A stretch of DNA of 12,689 nt, from positions 1 to 12,689 of the forward strand of contig JALUKJ010000128.1 in assembly GCA_027056615.1 (NCBI GenBank), given 5' to 3'. Source of the DNA: Campylobacteraceae bacterium. Its GTDB lineage: Bacteria > Campylobacterota > Campylobacteria > Campylobacterales > Sulfurovaceae. The first letter of the stretch is position 1, and every line of letters begins with the position of its first letter. Below, piece by piece: positions 7,682-12,689 of the stretch. A program made the translations under genes and the position numbers. A model generated the notes under the pieces. It was not told the DNA's origin, ran no database searches, and saw only the letters and a program-made list of their open reading frames with translations.

Positions 7682-9109
7682 ATGCAACCCCTATACAAAT
7701 CCTGCTACCTCCTAGACCAACGCTGTTACGATGACTATGTTCTAACCGAAGATATACTTATGGAACACGCCTCTATGGGTATGGCTAACTATATTCGAGC
7801 CAATTTTAAGCCCAAAACTTCTGTGCTAATAGTTGCAGGAGTTGGAAACAATGGAGCAGATGGTATTGTTTTGGCTAGACTCTTGCAAGGTGAGTATGAT
7901 GTTAAGCTCTATTTGCCTTTTGGAGTTCGTTCTGTTATGGCAGAGGTGCAACTAGAGCGTGTACAGTGTTTAGATATTGAATTTGCTGATGAGGTACAAG
8001 AGGTAGATGTAGTTGTAGATGCCATTTTTGGAGCAGGGCTGAGTCGTGAATTAGATGAAAAGACACGAAAACTTATTGTGCAACTAGAAAAGCTAAAGAG
8101 TTTTAAGATAGCTTGTGATGTTCCTACAGGAATAGATGTAGATGGCAACCCTTTACCTATGGCTCTTTTTTGTGATGTGACTATTACTATGGGAGCTTTA
8201 AAGGAGTGTTTGTACTCTGACATGGCAAAAGATTATGTGGGTGAGGTTATCTGTGTTGATTTGGGAATTAGTCATGAGAAGTATACTATTGGATTTAAAA
8301 GCAATACTTTTTTGCTTGAAGAGAGTGACTTAAAACTACCAACACGTACAAAAGCCAATAGCCACAAAGGTAACTTTGGGCATTTAGCTGTTATATCAGG
8401 TAAAAAAGAGGGGGCAGGGATAATGTCGGCTCTTTCAGGATTATGTTTTGGAGCAGGACTTGTAACTGTGGTCGGAGAGGTTGAAACTTCGCTTCCTTTA
8501 GCTCTTATGGAAGATATTGATTTGCCATATAATACTACAGCTATAGCTTTTGGTATGGGCTTTTTAGAGTTTGAAGATGAGATTGTAGAAGATATTTTAG
8601 AGAGTAAAGTACCTTTAGTATTAGATGCAGGAGTATTTTCAAATGAGATAATTTTAGAGTTTTTAGAGCAACGAGACCGAGAGATAGTTTTGACTCCACA
8701 CCCTAAAGAGTTTGTAAGTTTGTGGAATATGACCATAGATAGCCCTTTAAATATTGCTATTTTACAAGCCAATCGGTTTGAGAAGGTTCGAGAGTTTTGT
8801 GAACTTTTCCCTCATGTAACACTAATTTTAAAAGGTGCAAATATGATTATTGCCCAAGATAAGAAGCTATTTGTTAATACTTTTGGAACATCTAAGTTAA
8901 GTAAAGGTGGAAGTGGTGATGTGCTAAGTGGACTTATTGGAGCGTTATTAGCCCAAGGGTATTCTACTTTAGAGTCTGCAATTCAAGGCTCATTAGCTTT
9001 AACCATGGGGGCAAAAGCTTATAGTGGTAGCTCTTATTCTATGCTTCCAACAGATTTAATAGAGGAGATAGCTAAGCTTGAATATACTAAGAAAAAAGGA
9101 AATAGATGA
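7682..9109 (+). CDS. nnr: Bifunctional NAD(P)H-hydrate repair enzyme
   Basis: The 475-aa protein fuses NAD(P)HX epimerase (YjeF_N, ~1-215) to ADP/ATP-dependent NAD(P)HX dehydratase (~220-475). Together they convert the damaged R and S hydrates of NADH and NADPH back to the cofactor in the cytoplasm. Epimerase motifs are GVGNNGADG (53-61; the usual NNGGDG has Ala here), DAIFGAGLSR (113-122) and DVPTGIDVDG (146-155). Dehydratase motifs are HKGNFGHLAVISG (228-240), TPHPKEF (338-344), KGANMII (384-390) and GGSGDVLSGLIG (409-420) with the catalytic Asp. Length is normal. The ATG directly follows the stop of the nuclease remnant, and AAAAGG 10 nt upstream lies inside that remnant, so translation may be coupled. 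The 3' end overlaps the next gene by ATGA. Confidence 0.97.
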   Translation: MQPLYKSCYLLDQRCYDDYVLTEDILMEHASMGMANYIRANFKPKTSVLIVAGVGNNGADGIVLARLLQGEYDVKLYLPFGVRSVMAEVQLERVQCLDIEFADEVQEVDVVVDAIFGAGLSRELDEKTRKLIVQLEKLKSFKIACDVPTGIDVDGNPLPMALFCDVTITMGALKECLYSDMAKDYVGEVICVDLGISHEKYTIGFKSNTFLLEESDLKLPTRTKANSHKGNFGHLAVISGKKEGAGIMSALSGLCFGAGLVTVVGEVETSLPLALMEDIDLPYNTTAIAFGMGFLEFEDEIVEDILESKVPLVLDAGVFSNEIILEFLEQRDREIVLTPHPKEFVSLWNMTIDSPLNIAILQANRFEKVREFCELFPHVTLILKGANMIIAQDKKLFVNTFGTSKLSKGGSGDVLSGLIGALLAQGYSTLESAIQGSLALTMGAKAYSGSSYSMLPTDLIEEIAKLEYTKKKGNR

Positions 9110-9531
9110 AAAAAAGATTAAGCATATTAGTACTTTCAGTATTTTTTGTAGGTTGTGTACCTGCACCAAAACCAATTATTGGTATGGGTACAGGCATAGG
9201 CACTTCAATACAAAACAATGATTTGGAGTATGGTCGTCCACCTCGTAACTACGCTTCTGCAATTCGTGACTACTTTTCAAGTAGACTCAAACACCCTAAT
9301 GGGGCAAGTTTTCAAATATCTGTACCTAAAAGAGCTTATAAACGAAAAGGTTTAGCTTATGGTGGAGATGTAGAATGGAAAGGGTGGCTAGTAAAAGCAA
9401 ATATTTCTGAGCAGAGTAGAACAGGTCGATACCACTCCCCAAAACCCCATATGGTACTATTTTCTGGTGACCAAATTGTAGAGGATATTTTAGGTAGATC
9501 TCATAAACTTATTACTATAGTGGATAAATAG
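9106..9531 (+). CDS. Small lipoprotein, 141 aa, unknown function
   Basis: Residues 1-17 (MKKRLSILVLSVFFVGC) form a lipoprotein signal peptide with C17 as the probable lipidation site (FVGC, an acceptable lipobox). A Pro/Gly linker follows (VPAPKPIIGMGTGIGTS). A compact basic domain from ~45 onward includes NYASAIRDYFSSRLKHPNGASF, VEWKGWLVKANISEQ and HMVLFSGDQIVEDILG, looking like a small alpha/beta fold with a central sheet. It starts within the nnr stop codon (ATGA overlap, 9106-9109), so it is translationally coupled to nnr, and ends 9 bp before the membrane hydrolase gene. I do not recognise a family. It is likely a conserved Campylobacterota envelope protein. Confidence 0.85.
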   Translation: MKKRLSILVLSVFFVGCVPAPKPIIGMGTGIGTSIQNNDLEYGRPPRNYASAIRDYFSSRLKHPNGASFQISVPKRAYKRKGLAYGGDVEWKGWLVKANISEQSRTGRYHSPKPHMVLFSGDQIVEDILGRSHKLITIVDK

Positions 9532-9540
9532 GTATTTAAA

Positions 9541-10266
9541 ATGGCAAATTTCAATACACACTTTATAGTAGCATCAGGGGCTTCGGCTGTGGTTTCTGCA
9601 ACACTGCTTTCTATGGAAGTAGTTAACCCACAAGAAGCTGTAATTGCTTTTAGCATAGGAACACTTGGTGGATTACTTCCTGATGTTGACTCTTCACGAT
9701 CAACAGCCATAAAAGTTGGTTTTAACGTACTCTCTTTGCTTATGACAATAATGATTATATTTGTTAAATCCTCCACCTACTCTTTAATTGAGATGTTAAT
9801 AGTTGCCTCTTTAGTCTTTATGGGGATTCGTTATGCTCTTTTGGAGTTTTTTAGAAAAATCTCAAAACATAGAGGAATGTTTCATAGTATTCCAGTTGCA
9901 TTGCTTTGGGGATTAGTTGTGGCTATTGTCTCTCAATGGTTTTTTGACTTAAACTCATTGGTCTCTTGGGTTTATGGTTTTATGATTACTTTTGGATATT
10001 TTGTTCATTTGATATTAGATGAAATATATAGTGTAGATTTAGGAAATAGACGAATGAAAAAGTCTTCGGGAACAGCACTAAAATTTGGAATGTATAAAAA
10101 TAGAAAACAGCAGATTCAAACTATTGTAATATATCTGCTTATTCCTATTCTTTTTAGTATAGCTCCAAATACAGAGCTTGTTCAGACAGCACTATTTTCT
10201 AAAGAGGCATGGTTGAGTTTTACAGATATTATTTTACCTTATGATGGTAAGTGGTTTTTTCATTAG
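9541..10266 (+). CDS. Membrane-bound metal-dependent hydrolase, YdjM type
   Basis: The 241-aa integral membrane protein carries the conserved metal-ligand pattern of the YdjM / DUF457 family. It has N-terminal H7 (MANFNTHFI), GGLLPDVDS (43-51, with D48 and D50), HRGMFHS (110-116) and GYFVHLILDEIYSVD (152-166, with H156 and D160). Four or five hydrophobic segments separate these (about 9-26, 33-45, 62-76, 82-98, 118-135, 143-160), and a further hydrophobic stretch lies at 193-207. The motifs match those of phospholipase C/P1-like inner-membrane hydrolases; the substrate is unknown, and E. coli YdjM is LexA-regulated. AGG about 9 nt upstream supports the ATG. It is the last gene of the nnr run. 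Confidence 0.9.
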   Translation: MANFNTHFIVASGASAVVSATLLSMEVVNPQEAVIAFSIGTLGGLLPDVDSSRSTAIKVGFNVLSLLMTIMIIFVKSSTYSLIEMLIVASLVFMGIRYALLEFFRKISKHRGMFHSIPVALLWGLVVAIVSQWFFDLNSLVSWVYGFMITFGYFVHLILDEIYSVDLGNRRMKKSSGTALKFGMYKNRKQQIQTIVIYLLIPILFSIAPNTELVQTALFSKEAWLSFTDIILPYDGKWFFH

Positions 10267-10317
10267 GAAAACCTTTAAAAATCATTTTTACTTCTCTAGT
10301 TGAATAATTTCTAATTT

Positions 10318-10512
10318 ATTAAAAAGAAAATATTAAAAAGTCAGTTAATAACTTTATCTATTGTATTGATATTTATCATAACTAGTACTCTCTTTTTTAG
10401 ACAAATACAAGAAAATTCTTCCTGCAATGTTATAGATAAGAATAAAACTAAAGAAGTTAATACTCATAAAGGGGGAGATTTAGATAATAGAGTAGAAGAG
10501 CTTTTAAAATAA
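10318..10512 (+). CDS. Possible small membrane protein with ATT start
   Basis: After a stop (10312-10314) the frame is open for 64 codons to TAA 10510-10512. Read from ATT 10318 it begins (M)KKKILKSQLITLSIVL and continues IFIITSTLFFRQ. This is a typical short lysine-rich N-terminus plus one transmembrane helix (about 10-27), followed by a hydrophilic tail rich in Lys, Asp and Glu with a single Cys (C36). No ATG or GTG occurs before the helix; the first standard start is a TTG at 10366, inside it. No Shine-Dalgarno is visible before the ATT. It may be a real gene using a rare start, or one whose ATG has mutated. There are no recognisable homologues by eye. It could equally be a chance frame in AT-rich DNA, but the protein-like pattern makes it worth listing. 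Confidence 0.35.
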   Translation: MKKKILKSQLITLSIVLIFIITSTLFFRQIQENSSCNVIDKNKTKEVNTHKGGDLDNRVEELLK

Positions 10513-10538
10513 ATCTAAAAAGTAATAATTTTTACTCT

Positions 10539-10675
10539 CTCCTACGTGGGAGTGTATACAAGAATATCAAAATTAAATATTACGGTGTTGTGAGGCACAA
10601 CAGCCTTGTATAATACAAATAGAGGTAAAAGTGATAAAATACCTCCAAAGGATTAAGGGTAAATAGAAACACCCT
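10539..10675. other. Cluster of five hairpins in a gene-free gap
   Basis: The gap between the small membrane frame and the rep stop contains consecutive inverted repeats. They are CTCCT/GGGAG with loop ACGT (10539-10552), TGTTGTG/CACAACA with a 3-nt loop (10586-10602), TTGTA/TACAA (10606-10618), GAGGTA/TACCTC with a 12-nt loop (10622-10645) and AGGGT/ACCCT (10656-10675). On the minus strand the last two follow the rep gene, and GAGGTA/TACCTC then TATTTG could terminate rep. The rest have no assigned role. The group could be a structured RNA, a recombination or single-strand-origin element, or a terminator series. Apart from the 64-codon frame I see no other gene in 10267-10710. Confidence 0.5.
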
Positions 10676-10710
10676 AAAACACTAAAATAGTCAAAAATAT
10701 CTACAGTTAT

Positions 10711-11835
10711 TTAACCCTCAAAAACCTCCAACTTCCCCTCTTTCCCCAACGTATACAAAATCTTCCAAACCACATCACTGTCTAACTCTTCTCCATTCAT
10801 CTCATAGAGTCTACCATTTGGAAAAATAGAAATATCTAAAATCTTATCGCCTTTTTTTAGTTTGGTTATCTTTTTATGCACAAAGTTCTCTTTGAGATAG
10901 GCTTTAAAATACTCCATATTTGACAAATAAGCGTGTTCTTTAAGTTCTATTGAATTCTTTTTGAATAGATAAAGGTTCTCTCTGTTTTCATGCAGATACT
11001 CCCAAAGTTTTTGAGCCTCTTTTGGTTCTATGTATGATTTTTTTTCATCATCACCATAGTAAAGAAAGCCTTTTGTACTACACTTAATGGGTCTGTTGTC
11101 TTTTGAAAAGTGTAAAATAGTATTGGTGTAGAGTTCTCGAATGACGCTTATAAAAGTTTTTAGGTCGGTGTGATTTTTTTTGATAGTGTAAGTTACTTCT
11201 ACTACTTTTCTAGCTCTTTTCTTCTCTGTTAATTTAACCTCTAGGTCTGTGAATTTGTTGATGTCGATTTCTGCTCGTTTTAGAACTTTTAATTTAAAAT
11301 TAGAATAGAGTTTATGACTATTTGGGACTTTTAAAATGTCTTGAAGATGCTCTACCTCAAAAGTTCTTGAACCAATTTTATTGTATTGCTTTAAAAGCAG
11401 ATACATTCGTTTTGAGTAACTAGATTTCATTGGTAAAATATGTCTAAAATCGGCTAAAATTCGTGTTCCTATAATCTCTAATAGATAAGGCTTTAATCTT
11501 TTATCAAATCTACAAGTAATTAAATGTTTTTCATATTTAAAGTATGAAAACCAATTTACTATCTCCCAATCACTATCTTCTGTTGGTAGTTCCAATGGTT
11601 TAGTCATTAATGATTTTACCGTATCTTTTAATTGTTTAGAGTTCCATTCTCTACCTGTTTTTTCTTGAAGCTCTCCAATTGTAAATTTATAATCTTTAAA
11701 ATCTTCATCCTCTTTAGAGATACTTGTTAAAAGCGTTAATACAATATCAATTTCGGCTCTTGTCAAAGCATATCTAGCATTAACAAGAATATGTGATTGT
11801 CTTGTGTGGTTTCGTTTAGTTAAATCTCCATCCAT
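10711..11835 (-). CDS. Rep_3 family replication initiator protein
   Basis: The 374-aa protein matches the Rep_3 (RepB/Pi/RepE) initiators of theta plasmids, which bind iterons as monomers and open the origin. Winged-helix 1 spans about 12-130 (HILVNARYALTRAEIDIVLTLL, FTIGELQEKTG). Winged-helix 2 spans about 131-220, with the family hallmark LPMKSSYSKRMYLLLKQY (134-151) and FKLKVLKRAEIDINKFTDLEVKL (180-202). A C-terminal extension of ~150 residues (Lys/Glu rich, ending KILYTLGKEGKLEVFEG) is not part of the core and is unassigned. The ATG at 11833-11835 is preceded by AAAGG with 10 nt spacing. Promoter, inverted repeat and iterons lie directly upstream, so origin, operator and initiator form one unit. 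The frame is intact, which suggests a functional or recently functional replicon. Confidence 0.92.
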   Translation of the reverse strand: MDGDLTKRNHTRQSHILVNARYALTRAEIDIVLTLLTSISKEDEDFKDYKFTIGELQEKTGREWNSKQLKDTVKSLMTKPLELPTEDSDWEIVNWFSYFKYEKHLITCRFDKRLKPYLLEIIGTRILADFRHILPMKSSYSKRMYLLLKQYNKIGSRTFEVEHLQDILKVPNSHKLYSNFKLKVLKRAEIDINKFTDLEVKLTEKKRARKVVEVTYTIKKNHTDLKTFISVIRELYTNTILHFSKDNRPIKCSTKGFLYYGDDEKKSYIEPKEAQKLWEYLHENRENLYLFKKNSIELKEHAYLSNMEYFKAYLKENFVHKKITKLKKGDKILDISIFPNGRLYEMNGEELDSDVVWKILYTLGKEGKLEVFEG

Positions 11836-11838
11836 AAT

Positions 11839-11851
11839 TATATTACCTTTT
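11839..11851 (-). promoter_or_regulatory. Iteron-like site over the rep ribosome binding site
   Basis: Read on the minus strand these 13 bases (AAAAGGTAATATA) are identical to the core of the third iteron (11951-11963) and contain the AAAGG Shine-Dalgarno of rep. Rep bound here, downstream of the -10, would lie across the start of its own transcript. Either the match is part of autoregulation, or the iterons and leader share a common origin. Confidence 0.5.
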
Positions 11852-11865
11852 TAAAAATTAGTAAT

Positions 11866-11871
11866 ATTATA
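11866..11871 (-). promoter_or_regulatory. rep promoter, extended -10
   Basis: The minus strand reads TGATATAAT, a perfect extended -10 (TGnTATAAT), about 30 bp before the rep ATG. The -35 position (about 11889-11894) is weak and falls inside the inverted repeat 11890-11921. Confidence 0.6.
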
Positions 11872-11889
11872 TCAAAAAATGGGTAAATC

Positions 11890-11921
11890 ATATATTACTA
11901 TTTTTTTAATGAGTAATATAT
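11890..11921. promoter_or_regulatory. Inverted repeat, probable Rep operator
   Basis: ATATATTACT (11890-11899) and AGTAATATAT (11912-11921) are perfect 10-bp inverted copies around a 12-nt AT spacer. Each arm holds the iteron core GTAATA. In Rep_3 replicons, Rep dimers bind such inverted half-iterons to repress rep. Here the left arm covers the -35 region of the rep promoter, and the right arm is the start of the first iteron. Confidence 0.6.
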
Positions 11922-11996
11922 AATGGATAAAAAGTAATAGTTAGACTATAAAAGGTAATATATAGTAGATAGAAAGTAATAGTTAACTCTTCTAAA
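11913..11996 (+). repeat. Four iterons at exact 21-bp spacing
   Basis: GTAATA starts at 11913, 11934, 11955 and 11976, each 21 bp apart (two helical turns, so all on one DNA face). The best shared pattern is GATARAARGTAATAKWTA, where the A-rich part of each unit precedes the core. Units 2 and 4 share GTAATAGTTA; units 1 and 3 share GTAATATATA. The array lies 78-160 bp upstream of the rep start codon. Length and phasing are those of iterons in theta-replicating plasmids, bound by the Rep protein encoded next door. Confidence 0.8.
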
Positions 11997-12143
11997 TCCC
12001 ACAAATTAGGGCTTATAGAGACCTCTACAGCTGATAACAGCTTTTATATTTAAAGAGTCTATGGTTCAAATTTATTTTTCAAAGTTAGAATACCACTCTA
12101 TTTCGACTCTTTTTAATCTAAAATAGGAGATTTTTAAAGGATT

Positions 12144-12165
12144 TAACTATTACCTTTTATCCATT
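12144..12165 (-). repeat. Distal iteron copy in inverted orientation
   Basis: The minus strand here matches plus-strand 11922-11943 at 21 of 22 positions (shared core GGATAAAARGTAATAGTTA). The two form an inverted pair 200 bp apart. The same bases contain TTATCCATT, 7 of 9 matching the E. coli DnaA box, and so does the partner on the opposite strand. Confidence 0.65.
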
Positions 12166-12230
12166 TAGAGTGAATTAAGGTTTTTCTGATTATAACAGAC
12201 TGTGTGGGCAATCTAATTATATGGTAAAAT

Positions 12231-12257
12231 CCTCTAGCACTTTAGCTAAGCTAGAGG
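12231..12257 (-). terminator. Terminator of the stress-protein gene
   Basis: A perfect 8-bp stem CCTCTAGC/GCTAGAGG (12231-12238 with 12250-12257) encloses an 11-nt loop. It starts 8 bases after the stop codon of the minus-strand gene and is followed on that strand by ATTTTACC. It separates that gene from the rep origin. Confidence 0.7.
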
Positions 12258-12265
12258 TAGTTTAC

Positions 12266-12689
12266 TTAACGATTTAAAACAAGAAAATCAGTAGAGACTT
12301 TATCTAAAAGGTCAAAAGTTAAAGAAGAAACAAACATCTCCTCTTCTTGATGATGCATTACTATCAAGTCTACATCTCTATTTTCAATATACTCAAATAG
12401 GTCTATGTTCAATCCCTTTTTCTCTTCCATAAAATCACCTTCAAGATTAAACTCTTTTTTACAGTTTTCAAATAGTTTTTTATCTCTCTCTTTACTATTT
12501 TTATAAAGCTCTTTATCAAGATGACCTACAACAGTTACAACTGATACTAAACCATCTGTTTCAACATCAGGTGTTTTGTAGTAATAATCATGAACTATAT
12601 CTATGGAGCTTTTTGGAAAAATATCTTTTGTCAACTTAATATCATCTTTTGTAGATTTCTCAATCTTAATAGGCATAAGAATATTATGA
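12266..12689 (-). CDS. Universal stress protein (UspA) family, 5' end beyond right edge
   Basis: The frame ends at TAA 12266-12268 and stays open to the right edge. In-frame residues NILMPIKIEKS...DDIKLTKDIFPKSSIDIVHDYY match the first strand and helix of a Usp fold (compare NILVPTD...ALKLAK...IHLLHVY). The C-terminal half, IDLFEYIENRDVDLIVMHHQEEEMF...DLLDKVSTDFLVLNR, matches the last strands. An ATG at 12674-12676 falls inside that first beta strand and has no Shine-Dalgarno, so I think the true start is off the window, possibly after a first Usp domain. The ATP-binding Gly motif of MJ0577-type Usps (G-x2-G-x9-G-S/T) is absent: HHQEEEMF stands where GSHGRSG would be. This copy is therefore probably not a nucleotide binder. 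Specific role unknown. Confidence 0.75.
   Translation of the reverse strand, partial: HNILMPIKIEKSTKDDIKLTKDIFPKSSIDIVHDYYYKTPDVETDGLVSVVTVVGHLDKELYKNSKERDKKLFENCKKEFNLEGDFMEEKKGLNIDLFEYIENRDVDLIVMHHQEEEMFVSSLTFDLLDKVSTDFLVLNR

Larger units (their letters stand above)
11836..12230. other. Probable iteron-type replication origin region
   Basis: About 400 bp without a gene between rep and the stress-protein gene. It contains the rep leader, promoter and operator, the 21-bp iterons, a stretch poor in G and C (12043-12150) that could be the unwinding element, and the inverted distal iteron. Eight GTAATA/TATTAC cores occur (11841, 11861, 11893, 11913, 11934, 11955, 11976, 12148). A small hairpin AGCTG-ATAA-CAGCT followed by TTTATATTT lies at 12029-12050 and could end a short plus-strand transcript. 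Origin function is inferred from this layout. Confidence 0.6.

Noticed and set aside
7909..8772. Two minus-strand frames (104 and 166 codons) inside nnr
   Set aside because: Antisense shadows; Ser/Lys-rich low-complexity translations typical of reversed AT-rich genes.
9501..9776. Minus-strand 91-codon frame
   Set aside because: Antisense to the start of the YdjM-type hydrolase and the end of the lipoprotein gene, with no ribosome binding site.
12029..12050. Hairpin AGCTG-ATAA-CAGCT with T-rich tail as an antisense copy-control RNA terminator
   Set aside because: The stem is only 5 bp and no convincing promoter precedes it; iteron replicons usually do not need such an RNA. Kept only as a note in the origin region.
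12674..12676. ATG as the true start of the stress protein
   Set aside because: It falls in the middle of the first conserved Usp strand, the frame continues upstream, and no Shine-Dalgarno is present.

Overview
The window looks like chromosomal DNA from a low-GC member of the Campylobacterota (Sulfurovum/Sulfurimonas-like). The assignment rests on AT-rich codon use, the sequence of a stand-alone ribosomal protein S21 gene, and a Rep_3 initiator of a type I associate with this phylum. It is inference from composition and protein character, not a database result. Housekeeping genes (rpsU, nnr) argue against the whole window being a plasmid.

Left part (1-6263). A very long minus-strand gene runs off the left edge. 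It encodes an exported alpha-2-macroglobulin (A2M) family protein with a recognisable MG2 domain, A2M domain and a thioester motif of the form C-N-E-Q. A 196-bp gap separates it from a 109-aa orphan on the plus strand. That orphan converges, through a shared 12-bp terminator stem, on a minus-strand cysteine-rich lipoprotein carrying five CX3C motifs. rpsU (minus) follows.

Middle (6264-10266). A plus-strand run starts with a 92-bp REP/MITE-like inverted-repeat element lying directly against the ribosome binding site of an AAA ATPase of the PtuA (Septu / retron Ec78-associated) kind. The partner gene that normally follows, a PtuB/TIGR02646 HNH nuclease, is present only as a 42-codon 5' stub starting at a TTG inside the ATPase 3' end. 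The stub stops one base before the nnr start codon, so an anti-phage module appears to have lost its nuclease while its ATPase stayed open. nnr (NAD(P)H-hydrate repair), a small lipoprotein and a YdjM-type membrane metal-dependent hydrolase follow with overlaps or very short gaps.

Right part (10267-12689). A 64-codon membrane-peptide frame has only ATT at its natural start. A cluster of five hairpins follows, then a minus-strand Rep_3 replication initiator. Upstream of rep is a theta-type origin layout: an extended -10 promoter, a 10-bp inverted repeat overlapping the -35 region, four repeats at exactly 21-bp spacing, a further iteron copy about 200 bp away in inverted orientation, and an iteron-like 13-mer covering the rep ribosome binding site. 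The right edge holds the 3' part of a universal stress protein gene.

Most notable are the decapitated PtuA/PtuB module and the apparently complete iteron replicon in a chromosomal setting. I did not find a wholly new multi-gene system. The CX3C lipoprotein and the 109-aa orphan are the least explained proteins.
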